DNA of 64,000 nt from NCBI RefSeq assembly GCF_003576645.1, contig NC_044918.1, forward strand, positions 30,269,145 to 30,333,144, given 5' to 3'. Every line of letters starts with the position of its first letter. Positions within the stretch are counted from its first letter, which is position 1. Below are positions 1 through 11,555 of the stretch, piece by piece. The notes beneath the pieces were generated by a model, which was not told the origin of the DNA, did no database searches, and was given only the letters and a program-made list of their open reading frames with translations. The stretch comes from Ipomoea triloba. Taxonomy: Eukaryota > Streptophyta > Magnoliopsida > Solanales > Convolvulaceae. The translations under genes and the position numbers were made by a program.

Positions 1-2198
1 ATGCCATAGCTCATGCCAAGCTCATCTTCAACGCCTTCAATTGCATCAGCCCTCCTGATCTATTTCTCTACAATGTTATCCTCAGAGGGTTCTCTCAGAA
101 CAACTCGCCCTTTGATTCTCTCTCCATGTACCTCCGCCTTCGCGGGAAAACGAAACTTATACCCGATAATTTCACGTACTCGTTCGTTGTTTCGGGTGTT
201 TCTTCATCTGGGTATGAGAAGTTTGGGGTGTTGCTCCATGGGCATGCAATCGTTTCCGGGTATGGCTCGGATTTGTTTGTTGGGTCTGCTTTGGTGGATA
301 TGTATATGAATTTCGAGAGAATTGGTCATGCGTGCAAGGTGTTTGATGGAATTACTGGTCCGGATACTGTGGTTTGGAACACCATGGTCTCTGGGCTGGC
401 GAGGAATTGTTGTTTTGATGACGCAGTTCGGGTTTTTCGCAATATGGTTGTGAGTGGGACTCCATTTGATTCTACTACGTTGTCAGTAGTTCTTACAGCT
501 GTGGCTGAGCTGCAGGCATTGAGGCTGGGGATGATGGTTCATTGCCTGGCTGTAAAGGCTGGGTATCATTTTCATGATTATGTGATTACAGGGTTGATTT
601 CAGCCTATTCAAAATGTGGGGATGTTAAAACTGCAGAGATGTTGTTTGAACAAATTAGAAAACCAGATTTGATTTCATATAATGCAATGATTGCTGGGTT
701 TTCCTGTAACAGTGAGATTGAATCTTCGGTGAGGCTATTCAATAAATTGCTTCTTTCAGAGCAGAAAGTTAAATCTAGCACTATTGTTGGTTTGATTCCA
801 GTGTATTTTCCATTTGGTCATCTAGATCTTAGTTGTTCAATACATGGTCTTTGTTTGAAAACAGGGATGATTACAAATCCATCAGTTTCTACTGCACTGA
901 CTACGGTTTATTGTCGCCTGAATGAAATCGAATCAGCTAGGCAGCTATTTAATGAATCCCCAGAGAAAAGTTTGGCTTCTTGGAATGCTATGATATCGGG
1001 ATATACACAAAATGGTCTGACAGAAATGGCAATTTCTCTCTTTCTTGAAATGCAAAAGTTAGATATCCATCCCAATCCTGTCACAATCACAAGTATACTT
1101 TCAGCTTGTGCTCAACTTGGAGCTCTAAGCATTGGAAAATGGGTCCATGAATTGATAAACAAGGAGAATTTTGAGTCCAACATTTATGTTCTAACTGCTT
1201 TAGTTGACATGTATGCAAAGTGTGGAAGCATTGACAAGGCTCGGCAATTATTTGATGCTATGCTGGAGAAAAATGTAGTCACTTGGAATGCCATGATTTC
1301 TGGTTATGGCCTACATGGATATGGCCGTGAATCATTAATGCTCTTTGATAAAATGCTTGGTTCTGGAGTTCACCCAACCGGAGTTACTTTTCTTTCTCTA
1401 CTTTATGCTTGCAGTCATGCTGGTTTGGTAGTAGAAGGTGAGAATGTTTTCTATTCCATGGTTCATAATCATGGCATTAAGCCCTTGTCTGAACATTATG
1501 CTTGCATGGTAGACCTCTTAGGTCGAGCTGGGAAACTAGAAAAGGCCCTGGACTTCATAAACAAGATGCCTGTGGAGCCTGGTCCAGCAGAATGGGGTGC
1601 TCTGTTAGCTGCTTGCATGATCCACAAGGACTCTAATCTTGCTCAATTGGCCTCTGAAAAGTTGTTTGAATTGGATACTGAGAATGTTGGGTACTATGTA
1701 CTTCTATCAAATATATATTCTGCAGACCGCAACTATCCTCAGGCTGCTTCAGTAAGGCAAATGGTTAAAAAGAGAAAGCTAGCTAAGATCCCCGGATGTA
1801 CTCTAATTGAAGTTGATGGCCACCCATATGTCTTTAAATCTAGTGACCAATCACACCCTCAATCTTCTGCCATTTATGCAAAGCTCGAGGAATTGATGGA
1901 AAAGATGAGGGAGGCTGGATTTCAGGCGGAGACCAGCATAGCATTGCATGATGTGGAAGAGGAGGAAAAGGAGTTAATGGTTAAAGTTCATAGTGAGAAG
2001 CTAGCCATTTCGTTTGGGCTTATAACTTCTGAACCAGGAACTGAGATCAGGATAATCAAGAACCTAAGGGTCTGCATTGATTGCCATAATTTCACTAAAT
2101 TTATTTCCAAGATCACTGGGAGAGTTATTGTTGTGAGGGATGCCAATAGGTTTCACCATTTCAAAGATGGAACATGTTCTTGTGGAGATTATTGGTGA
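1..2198 (+). CDS. DYW-class pentatricopeptide repeat protein, 5' partial (MEF29/At4g30700-like)
   Basis: Organelle RNA-editing factor of the PLS-DYW class. The frame is open from base 3 through the stop at 2196-2198, so the gene begins left of the window; the first in-frame ATG (126) lies inside a PPR motif and is not the true start. About 731 residues are visible. PPR arrays run through most of the protein (motifs such as LASWNAMISGYTQNGL and VTWNAMISGYGLHG), followed by E/E+ motifs and a complete C-terminal DYW cytidine-deaminase-like domain of about 95 residues, with the HSE active-site motif, CIDCH and the terminal CSCGDYW. By recall the closest match is Arabidopsis At4g30700 (MEF29/DYW9, about 790 residues), so roughly 60 N-terminal residues are missing. 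The visible part is intronless, as is usual for the family. Mitochondrial or plastid location cannot be judged without the N-terminus. Confidence 0.93.
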   Translation, partial: AIAHAKLIFNAFNCISPPDLFLYNVILRGFSQNNSPFDSLSMYLRLRGKTKLIPDNFTYSFVVSGVSSSGYEKFGVLLHGHAIVSGYGSDLFVGSALVDMYMNFERIGHACKVFDGITGPDTVVWNTMVSGLARNCCFDDAVRVFRNMVVSGTPFDSTTLSVVLTAVAELQALRLGMMVHCLAVKAGYHFHDYVITGLISAYSKCGDVKTAEMLFEQIRKPDLISYNAMIAGFSCNSEIESSVRLFNKLLLSEQKVKSSTIVGLIPVYFPFGHLDLSCSIHGLCLKTGMITNPSVSTALTTVYCRLNEIESARQLFNESPEKSLASWNAMISGYTQNGLTEMAISLFLEMQKLDIHPNPVTITSILSACAQLGALSIGKWVHELINKENFESNIYVLTALVDMYAKCGSIDKARQLFDAMLEKNVVTWNAMISGYGLHGYGRESLMLFDKMLGSGVHPTGVTFLSLLYACSHAGLVVEGENVFYSMVHNHGIKPLSEHYACMVDLLGRAGKLEKALDFINKMPVEPGPAEWGALLAACMIHKDSNLAQLASEKLFELDTENVGYYVLLSNIYSADRNYPQAASVRQMVKKRKLAKIPGCTLIEVDGHPYVFKSSDQSHPQSSAIYAKLEELMEKMREAGFQAETSIALHDVEEEEKELMVKVHSEKLAISFGLITSEPGTEIRIIKNLRVCIDCHNFTKFISKITGRVIVVRDANRFHHFKDGTCSCGDYW

Positions 2199-3586
2199 AA
2201 GAGTCTTTCTCTCTTTTGAACTCTTAAGAGGATTGGAATCTGCAGATGTTCATACCATTGATGATTTTGATATTAGAGGAATTGAGATTCAAGCCATCTT
2301 AAAATGCAAAGTAAGCTCTTCTCATCTATGCAAATATATCATTTTTAGTATGCTACAACCTAAGAAGAATTGTTATTTCCACTGCTCTCGTGATAAAACT
2401 TAGTTGTCTTTCTATATCTTGCCTCATCCCAGAAAGACAAGATCGACAAATGAATAACGACTTCTGTGTGGTATTGGAGTGATCTTTTTTCACACAGTTC
2501 CACTATGTTCATGAAATAAATTTAATTCTTATTAAGAGATACACCATAGGGGCAGTTTAGTGTAAAGGAAGAAAGTACAGAGTGCAATTTCTAACTTGGG
2601 ACTTCATGTTGATCTAAGACATCTAACTATGCTTTTTCTTTTTCTCTTCTTTTTTTCTTTTCTGCAGGACCCTGCTTTCTTTCCTGGTTATCTTCACTAT
2701 ACTTTGCTAAATTCTTTTGTTCCATGTGACCATGTTTTGGATAGGATAAATGTTAGACCAACTGACCAAAGTTTCTGGAATTCCTATTTTTCATACTCTA
2801 GTGTGGTACTGGTGGTCAGTTGTTTCTAAACTAGCCTATTGATTTCAGTAAATACTTTCATTTTTTGGTAGAACGCCTACATCTTATTGTATGGTATCTA
2901 AATGTTTAGTTCCAAAAAACCAACTGAAAGAAATATCAGACAAATTTCTATCAAGCTGAATCTCTGTGCTGAATGAGTGAATTCTGATGAATTACTTTCC
3001 ATTTACAAGCACTATTAGCAGTATTGTATAAGACAAATGTGTGCATAACTTTATGCAATGTTATTCAATAATATTGCCAAATATCATGGTCTAGAATTAG
3101 GTATGCAAAACCCACCAAGTACATAATTATAAAATTTTTCATTGTTTATGTATTTTTTAGGTTCAATCTAAGTTTTCCCAGATGAAATTTTGCTCAGGTG
3201 GCCAGTTGATTATCATCTGCTGACTCTGTAAGCGGCTTCAAAGTAGTACAATTTGAAGATATTTCCCATACTAGAACCATGAGGTACAAAGTACTCTCAG
3301 CTTAATTTGGTTTCCAAAGAAAATATGACTTAAATGTCAAATATTGATTACACTAGAATTCTTGATATCTCTAAACTGCAGAAAAATTGAAGTACATCAG
3401 ATATTTAATTCTTCCATTTGACACATGATGATTGAGTGCAAATTCTTATGCTTGACAAAACTTTTCATGCTGGTTTATTCTTTCATCTTCAACTCCACAT
3501 TGATGGGTCTTACATTTTGATACATAAAAAATTTACATGTATTCTCCAAAGAGCATGACTTTCAAAATAAAGTATAGAAATATAAC
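2199..3586. other. Convergent intergenic region
   Basis: This AT-rich stretch separates the ends of the convergent PPR and CESA7 genes. It must hold both 3' untranslated regions. I see no conserved coding frame, tandem repeat or transposon terminus in it; short open frames here look random. Confidence 0.6.
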
Positions 3587-6500
3587 TCAGCAGTTGAGTC
3601 CGCATTGCTTGACATCAGGTCCCTTGGTTTTTAGCACAAACGGATCAATTCTAACCCATAGCAAAGAAAAGATGGAAGCCAAGAGTACTGACCATATAAC
3701 AACAATGGTTGGTGTCCTGTTCTGCCGACCCATAAGACCTTTAAGGAATGGGTATAAATGAACAATAACCCAGAAAGCAAAGAAGAGCTTTCCAAAGAGG
3801 GGACCCCAAGATTGGGAACCATTGTTTATGGCATCAGAGATTCCAGCCACAACCCCAACTAGGTTGATTATTAGGATTGTTGTGGGCGGGATTAGGAGTG
3901 TTGTCCATTTAAAGGTGTATAGTTCTCCAAATTCCTCATCATCTACTGCCTTAGATGTGACAGTGAAGTTGGTATCTATTCCAGCCAAAACCTTCAGAAG
4001 ACCTTGTACAACTGCAAAGAGGTGAGCAGATATTCCTCCAATAACCCAGAACTGCTCATTTCTCCACCATTCCTCAATGCTAACACCACTCCACCTAAGC
4101 TCTAGAATGCCCGTAGCAAAGATTGAGAGGAAAAGAGCGATGAAGAAGAGACTTGCGAGGGTACTTATCTGAATCAATCATATATAACATCTAGTTCAAT
4201 AAACATAGAATATCCCAGCTGTTAATTGGTAAATATGACTGAAGAAATATGTTTTACCTCTGGCATAATGAATTTTCCAGTGAGTAAGCAGATGGCAGGG
4301 AGAGTACAGTAGGCTAGGAGAGGTAAGGATGTGAAAGGATAGACAGTTGTGTTGACATATGAAAATCGCTCAAGCCACTTGAGCTTTCCTCCCTTGTAGC
4401 CATACCAAACTGGGCTGTGCCGACTGAAAAATATCTCAACTGAACCAAGAGCCCAACGAAGGACTTGGTTTAGACGATCTGATAGATTGATGGGAGCTGA
4501 ACCCTTGAATGCGGCCAATTTGGGCATGCAGTAGACTGACCTCCAGCCACGACAATGCATCTTGAAACCCGTTAAGATATCCTCTGTGATTGAACCGTAA
4601 ATCCAACCTAACTGTATTTGTAATGGCCATTGGGACCAATACGTTAGAGAATCTTATGATTACTAGCATGCACATATACAGTGAGATTGACTTTCTTTTT
4701 TTGTACCTCAGTTCCCCATTCTGTCTTGTCTTCATAGCCACAACTGATCACATGGATGGCTTCTTTGAGTAAAGCTGCAGGGCTTGATGAAGGTGGTACA
4801 CCACCATCAACCATCAAAGTTGAGGTCACAAATATTGCTGATTGTCCAAACTTCTTTTCAAAATTCATCTCAGACATCAGTACCTCCTTATCATCATTAA
4901 ATCCTAAGTGTGAAACAATTAGAGATCCCTTAGTAATATGAAGTTAATCTAGAGAAGTTTTCAGAAAATAGTAGAAAGGAAAAACTATAAGAAACCTTCA
5001 ACATTTGCAGCATCGCCATTTACTCCATGTTTAGTATAATTCTCAAGTGCTTTTCTGCGTCCAAAGCATGGGCAACAGTCACAGCTCACCATTTTTGGAC
5101 GCTTAGCACGCTTTGGAGGGTCATATCCATATAAAGCTTGTCTTCTAAAAACACATCCTGTACCGACATATACAGGGCCTTGTATTCCATCTAGGCCTTT
5201 CATGTTAATCTGGTCATGAATTAGAGATAAGCATCTAAGTGGCCAAAACCGTAGAACAGGTTCATAAGTTAAATATAATACTGTACTAGGTGAAAGAAAC
5301 ATAAAGAATCAGGAAAATATTAGAATTGAATTTTTCCTGTAAGATCTTACATCAAAGAAGACTGTGTTTCTGTTTGCATATCTATCGTGCTTGTCTATTC
5401 CATCAAATCTTTGAGGAAACTGGACATAGCAAACTTTTCTTCCTATTGTTTGGTCCATCAAAAAACACATTGCTTCTCTCACTGCTTTGCTGTTGTTTAA
5501 GTAATGATCACAATCCAAGTTAAGCATGAAGGGCGCATTGGTAAGAACTCCAGAGACACGAACCTGCAATTTGCCTCACATAAATAGGAGATCTCATAAT
5601 TCATAAAAGTTTATAGAAGCTGTATTCTTGTGTTTTGATCATTGAAATAACAGAAGCAGTTATCTTTACCAGGGCATTCATAGCACCAGCTTTTTTGTGA
5701 TGCTGGAAGCCTGGCCTCTTCTCACGAGATACATAAACAAGGCGAGGAAGCTCATTTCCTTCCACATCAGGTCCTCCACTTTGGCCCAAAAAAACTTGGA
5801 TCATGCCAGGATGGTCCCTCGTATTATTTCCTGGCCAAGGTGTTCCATCTTGCATGATCCACCCTCCCGGAGGAACTTTAGTGGCTTTTGCAACGAGTGC
5901 ATTAATTCTAACCTTGAACTCTTCATATTCTCTCTGTATGCAAAAGATATGTCATTGCCAACTGAGAAATATCTCTCTGAAATGAGATGAAGTGTTTCAA
6001 AAAGTGAAAAAGTGTGTACCTTCATTGCTCGTCTATCCTTGACAAATGTTGCCTGAACTTTGTCCTTGAGGTAATCTATTTTCTGAGAGAAGTACATCTC
6101 TGGTGCTCGTGGCTCTATGGCAAACTTTTTGCAGAAGGGAACCCATTTGCGGGCAAATTCAGCAGTTTCGGACAGTGATTCAAAGGTACACATTGAGGCA
6201 CCATCATCAGATATATAGCATGATATTTTCTCAACTGGGTAGTCCATTGCTAATATTGAGAGGACTGTGTTAGCGGTAACGAGAGGAGGTTCCTTAAAGG
6301 GATCCACTGTACTGACAAAGACATCCACTGGAGCTAGCATATTTGGTTCTCCCTCCCTCTCATATCTGCACACAAGTTTTATGAATTATGATTCTTTTAG
6401 AACTGTAAAGCTTTCCCTTCAAATCATAGCTGGGAGGAATTCAATTCCTTTCCTTAATTTGGAATTGGAATTTATATTTAATATTTGTTAGAGTTTTCCC

Positions 6501-8303
6501 AAAGATACATAATACCCCTATTCTTTAATGATCTGTTGTTATCACTGCCTCTTCTGGTGATTTCAAATACGAACATTTTAACTGCTTTTAATGGGTTTGT
6601 ATAGATCAAAGATATCTCTCACCTGAAAGAAAGACGGTCAAGGTAGGTCTCGCGGTCAATGGGGAACCATTTGGGGAACTGATCAAGGATCCAGGAGAAG
6701 GCAAACCAGATCTCACATACTATGGAAGTTAGCCAGAGGCCAATGGCATCATGAACAGGGTTGAGGATTCGATAGCGGAGGAAGAGAGCTAAAATCACCA
6801 GCCTGGCCACAATCACCATCCGGTAAGGGTTGATCTTGCTTGATGCAATTGGTACTTTCCTTGATAATGGTTGTCTTGCCTCATCCACCCTATATTTGAT
6901 CACACGTCAATGTTTGTTAGTAATGCATGGAACTGCACTTACCCATTCTTCATCCATACCTAATTAATTATTTTGCAGTCTATGATTCTACATAGAATAA
7001 ATTGGTTGTCACGTAAGATTTATACATACAAGGCCATATTAGGATCAGCATAGTCATCGTGTTCAGCTCCCAAATTTCCATACTGTTGCGTTTTCCATTC
7101 ATCCATTCTTTCTTTCCAGCTTCCTTCTTTTTTATCATCCCACCTCGCACTCTCAGGCTCTGACATTGGATAGGGATGGATTCTTCTGTGAAGAGATGAT
7201 CCTAGCATCTGCTGATCTCCATTAGGGTGACTTGATATTGGGAATTCCCCACTTACCTGTGTGCAAGGATTTTTGGATGAATTCTTTCTCTTTTTTTTTT
7301 TTTTTTGTTTTTTTTTGTTTTTGTTTTTTGTTTTCTACATGCAGCATGTAAAATGAGGGTTTATTTGTTACTTACCGGATGAGAGCGCATGCCTGCTATG
7401 ACAGGAGGGTACTGTACAGTGTCCTCATCTTCTTGTCCTCTTCCATAGCTCATCTTACCATGAAGCATTGTTTCAACAATGTTTCTGTTTGTATTTTTCT
7501 CATCATCAATCTTAAATTCATGCTCGATGTCATCAATATCTTCCTCATCTTCATCTCCTTCCACCCTTGGACTCCCTTTTGAAGAAGTAAATTAATTGGA
7601 TAATGAAGAATGGCAAAAATATGCATGATATTTGATGAATTTTGCAAACTCATATAGTATTTATATATAATTACCTTTGAGGCGTTTGTATCTGGTCTTG
7701 CACTGGGGGCAGTGTTGAGTTCCTTCTCTTCTCTCATACTCATAGCATGGGCGGCATGCCGGAAAACCACACTCATTGCATGCCACAAACAGATCTCCAT
7801 CCACTGTTAGCCCTACTTCATCTCCACATATCTCACAAACTTGTCCAGTCAAATCCTTCAATGCCTTAGGCTGCATGCCCCAACGTTACGTTAACACAAA
7901 CATCAACTATTGTAACTTCAATTCCATCCAAATCTCAACTTTTATTCAAAACCACATACAGCAAGGATATAGATTGATTATATTGTAATCATGCTTTGCT
8001 TTATATTATATAGTTCCCTTTTCACAAGTTTGGCAAATCCATGAATTGTAGATTTTACAAAACTTGGATTGTTTGCAGTTCATTTTCATGAACTTTACAG
8101 AATGGGAATAAATTTATGAGTATTATTAGATTTTGGAGGGCACGTACTCCAGTATCTCGCATGCCATGCATGTTAAGTTATATATAATGCACAATATAAT
8201 ATATATATATATATATATATACACTTACCTCTTCATGGCCATGGATGACAACCAGCTCATTTCGATTATGAGAACCAGCAACGAGCCCCGCGCTGGCTTC
8301 CAT
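3587..8303 (-). CDS. CESA7: Cellulose synthase A catalytic subunit 7 (secondary cell wall, IRX3 type)
   Basis: Family-2 glycosyltransferase that makes beta-1,4-glucan from UDP-glucose at the plasma membrane; CESA7 works with CESA4 and CESA8 in secondary walls. Twelve exons (transcript order): 8303-8229, 7870-7675, 7575-7376, 7256-7030, 6889-6623, 6365-6020, 5933-5670, 5563-5351, 5209-4996, 4903-4707, 4611-4258, 4168-3587. All joins are GT-AG and phase-consistent, giving 1044 residues (Arabidopsis CESA7 has 1026). The start gives the family N-terminus [16 protein letters not shown]. The zinc RING has Cys 37, 40, 56, 59, 64, 67, 79 and 82. Catalytic motifs are DDG (about 375-377), DCD (542-544), TED (742-744) and QVLRW (782-786). 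Membrane segments follow the usual 2+6 layout and the C-terminus is KQCGLNC. The subfamily is set by the N-terminus and the region after MKGLDGIQG, which match CESA7 and not CESA4 or CESA8. Odd residues: Cys at about 381 where Leu is usual (DDGASMC), and KLAAFKGS in place of KRPAFKGS. Confidence 0.96.
8194..8221. repeat. (AT)n microsatellite in CESA7 intron 1
   Basis: Uninterrupted AT dinucleotides just downstream of the first CESA7 exon, inside intron 1. Confidence 0.9.
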
Positions 8304-8581
8304 GGTAGAGAATGGAGGAGAGGAGCTTTGGGTGAATGAATGGTGAATGGTGAGAATGGTAAGGTGATCTTAAAGAAGGAAGGATATGGATGGGAGGGTA
8401 ATATGTATGTATATTTTGTAGTGTCTCTTTCTGAATGCCTTTCTTGTACCTAATGTGTCAATGTTTAGGGAGGTGAGTTGGGTGTAGAGTCCCCATTGCC
8501 TTAGCTTCAAGTTAAGCCTCCCCACTGCCTACTGTATCAACCCACCAACATACCCATGCCCATTCCTCTCTGCCAGTTTTT

Positions 8582-8592
8582 GGTTGGTTGGT
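8582..8592 (-). promoter_or_regulatory. Overlapping ACCAACC (SMRE/AC-type) sites upstream of CESA7
   Basis: On the CESA7 coding strand, about 280 bp before the start codon, a GGTTGGTTGGT stretch reads as two overlapping ACCAACC motifs. This fits the secondary-wall MYB46/MYB83 element ACC(A/T)A(A/C)(T/C) and AC-type elements. Seen: the motif and its position. Known: MYB46/83 bind such sites in secondary-wall promoters, including those of CESA genes. Inferred: that it is used here. Confidence 0.4.
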
Positions 8593-9283
8593 TGTCTATT
8601 TCATTTATTTTTTTCCGGAAGTTTTTTTTAATGATGGAATTTACATTAGAATAATATTCATTTCTTATTCTTATCAATTTGTTAAGAGAAAAAAAAACAT
8701 TGTTGTTGATCCAAGGCCGGTAAAGGACCAAGTCTAGTAATTGGTAGTTAGGGGGATTGTTGGACGGAAGCTGGTGAAGGGCCAAGTTCAGCACCCTGCC
8801 TCTCAAAAATGTTGTGACAGTATATTAAGGAAATAAAGACGTGCTTTAATTGTGAGTTATAACTTTTAACGTAGTGCTAAACGTTTCATCTTAACAATTT
8901 TAATTTGATTTCAACATATATTATTAGCTATGAACACATTAAAGTTTGGGATTTTGTTGTTTAAAGTATTGTTTGGTGTTGGTCCCATTCACGTACCAAA
9001 GGCAGTGTGTTGATGTACGTAGCGCATGGTTTTCTAGCGTAGTGTCAGAAGAAAATTGGGTTGCAAGAACTTCATTCTAAAGTTACCCTAAAAAAATAAA
9101 TCATCAATATAATAAACGTCGACCAACAATGTCTTTTTTTGCTTCACCATTTGACCCTTTGTAGGTAGGGCTGTGGACTGTGGTGGGGGAATGTGTATAG
9201 CTTGTGAATCAACAATTTTTTTTGGGTGTATGAGTGTATCTAAAGTTTTCACCGTCGAATACCGTCACTAATTCTATCGTTAC
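8593..9283. other. Distal upstream region of CESA7
   Basis: AT-rich sequence between the CESA7 proximal promoter and the first MITE. No coding frame or repeat boundary is recognised; it may carry further promoter elements. Confidence 0.5.
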
Positions 9284-9291
9284 ATTGTAAG

Positions 9292-9852
9292 TAGGGATGG
9301 CAATTTCAATCCGCCCCGTGGATATCCACCCCGATGGATCGGGTTTTTTTGGGTGATAGTGGGTGGTGGATCGGGTTGGATTCGGGTTCTATGTACAAAA
9401 CCCGCCTAGAACCCCACCCGATCCACCATGTGTGTGTATGTATATATATAATAGTAAAATAAGTATTAGTATGTAGTTTATTATCAAAGTTTCTATAACT
9501 TTTGATAACTTTTTACTATTTTTATATTTAAACAACTAAGTTTTTTTTAAAAAAAATTAACAATTTAGTTATTATATTTGGATATTTTTATTATTTTTTG
9601 TTTTAATATAACTAATGAATTTTTTTATTTTATTATGTGTAAGTAATTTAAATATTAATTTTTCAAAAAAATTAATAAGATGATAAGTGGTGGGTACCCG
9701 AGTGGGCACCCGCACCCGGTGGGGGTGAGGATGGATTCTAAAAAAGTCCACCCGATGCGGGTTGGGGGTGGGGGTGGGTGGAGAAAATATAAGGTAGGTC
9801 GGGTGATGGATGTAGCCCTCCCCAATCCACACCAGACCTATTGCCATCCCTA
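9292..9852. mobile_element. hAT-type MITE with 8-bp target-site duplication
   Basis: The element is bounded by perfect 13-bp terminal inverted repeats TAGGGATGGCAAT and ATTGCCATCCCTA. It is flanked by an identical 8-bp duplication ATTGTAAG at 9284-9291 and 9853-9860. Length is 561 bp. The ends are GC-rich with repeated GGGT and CACCC segments, the middle is AT-rich, and no transposase frame is present. An 8-bp duplication with this type of terminus points to the hAT superfamily; it is non-autonomous. Confidence 0.92.
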
Positions 9853-10033
9853 ATTGTAAGCACTTCTATTGGGCGGAACAGCTAGCCAGAAAATTTAAGG
9901 TTCGTTTTTTCATCGTCGGAAACATCCCAATTTTTACTATCAAAACTGTTGTTTTCACTAAGCTACCTCTTCCCAGCGAGGGTTTCCTTACACGTGTGGA
10001 TCCATGGGAGTTTTTTGGACAATCCGTTGTGTT

Positions 10034-10035
<2 letters not shown>

Positions 10036-10082
<47 letters not shown>
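10036..10082. repeat. (AT)n microsatellite
   Basis: About 46 bp of uninterrupted AT dinucleotides. Short open frames reading YIYIYI across it are artefacts. Confidence 0.95.
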
Positions 10083-10086
<4 letters not shown>

Positions 10087-10209
10087 TTGGAGTGTTCAGG
10101 TGCAGTTGTGTGATGAAAGGAGAGTCATTGATCTTGTCAAAATTAACGTTCGGATTAACAACGTTAAGAAAAAAACATGGCGGCAATTTAATCATTTTTT
10201 ATATGGGTC

Positions 10210-10570
10210 AAACTTAAGGTGTGTAGGTATTGTGCTTAAGGTGTGTTGTGTGCCTTTAGGTGCATGATTTTTGTGCTTAAGGTGAGTGTAGTTGAGAACT
10301 TAAGGTGCGTAAGTTCAGTGCTTAAGGTGTATATGTTTTGTACTTAAGGTGCGTGATTTTTCTTTTAAGGTGCATGGTTTTTGTGCTTGAAGGTGCGTCA
10401 GTTCTTTAGCTGATAACTTAAGTGCATTTTTTTTTAAACTTAAAGTGTGTCGGTCTAAAACTTTAGGTGCGTGATTTTTCTTCTTAAGGTGCGCCATGCC
10501 GCCATTGTTATAAACTAAAGGTGTGCAATGTTAAGATTTAAGGTGCGTCATTTTAACACTCAAGGTGCGT
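10210..10570. repeat. Degenerate repeat of TTAAGGTGCGT-like units
   Basis: A motif close to CTTAAGGTGCGTnATTTTT recurs more than ten times at irregular spacing of about 20-35 bp (AAGGTGTGTAGG, TTAAGGTGAGTG, TTAAGGTGCGTAAG, TTAAGGTGCGCCA and others). Spacing is too irregular for a recent satellite. It lies between two AT microsatellites and is probably the interior of an old transposon; no termini were found. Confidence 0.7.
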
Positions 10571-10721
10571 CATTTTTAGCTTATGCTTTTCTCCCTTCTA
10601 GATGCGCGTTTTTTTTTTTTGTTTTATAAATTTCATTGATTTTAACCGTTGATCTAGATTTGATCAACGACACAAATCTAACTGCATAACTTCACCTGAG
10701 ACCTCTTCCGCGACTGAACCC

Positions 10722-10725
<4 letters not shown>

Positions 10726-10795
<70 letters not shown>
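10726..10795. repeat. (AT)n microsatellite
   Basis: About 70 bp of AT dinucleotides directly after the degenerate GGTGCGT repeat region. Confidence 0.95.
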
Positions 10796-10798
<3 letters not shown>

Positions 10799-11025
10799 CT
10801 AAATCTACCTTTATCTTCATAATTTGCTCCAGGAGATCATCCTCTTCCAAAGGTGACTTGAAGGGGCTGTCCAACAAATGCACGGTTGAGAGCATTGGTA
10901 AAACCCTTAACCCTAGAGAGAATTGAAGATGTAGTTTATTAGAGCCAAAAGTAAATTTTAGACTAGCTTATAGAGCTTTATCTTATTAAAAAATGCCTTT
11001 CAAATAAAGTTTTATCTTTCATTAA

Positions 11026-11315
11026 GGCCCTGTTTAGTAAATAATCAGCCTATTAGCCAATTTTGGCTTATTTGATCCCTATTAGTTGTTTGGTTAATAA
11101 GTTTTTTGTAACTCTAAAATACTAAAATTCAAAAGGCTACTCAAAGTAGCATTTTCAATTAGCTTTTTGAGAAAAAATTTTATACCAAACAGCTATCAGC
11201 TAACAGCCAACCCAATCAGCCAACTTTTTACAATCGGCTAATATTATTAACAAATCATACCTTCTAACCCAAACAGCCAACCCAATCAGCCAACAGCCAT
11301 TTACCAAACAGGACC
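11026..11315. mobile_element. PIF/Harbinger (Tourist-like) MITE
   Basis: Terminal inverted repeats GGCCCTGTTTAGTAAAT and ATTTACCAAACAGGACC bound 290 bp, flanked by TAA at 11023-11025 and 11316-11318. A 3-bp TAA/TTA duplication with GGSCCTGTTTGG-like ends is the PIF/Harbinger signature. Subterminal CAATCAGCCAAC motifs are repeated near the right end. No coding capacity. Confidence 0.88.
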
Positions 11316-11555
11316 TAAGAGTTTATTATAAACTACAAATAATCCACAAACTATTTCAACTTATTTATGTAATTATTAATTTAAATGAGCTAAAGTACAG
11401 TGCACATCTCATAATGCATTTTTGCCATACAACTAAAATTAATGTTTTGATCCATTTATTCCACATCACTAGTACTATAATCGAGTTGAGGGGTCAAGTT
11501 TTTAAATCCATTTATTATTTCACGTCGAGTGGCCAGAAACGGAATGCTCTCTTTA

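Noticed and set aside
126..128. ATG at 126 as the start of the PPR protein
   Set aside because: The frame is open to the window edge and the upstream residues (HAKLIFNAFNC, LYNVILRGFSQNN) are normal PPR sequence, so the start is outside the window.
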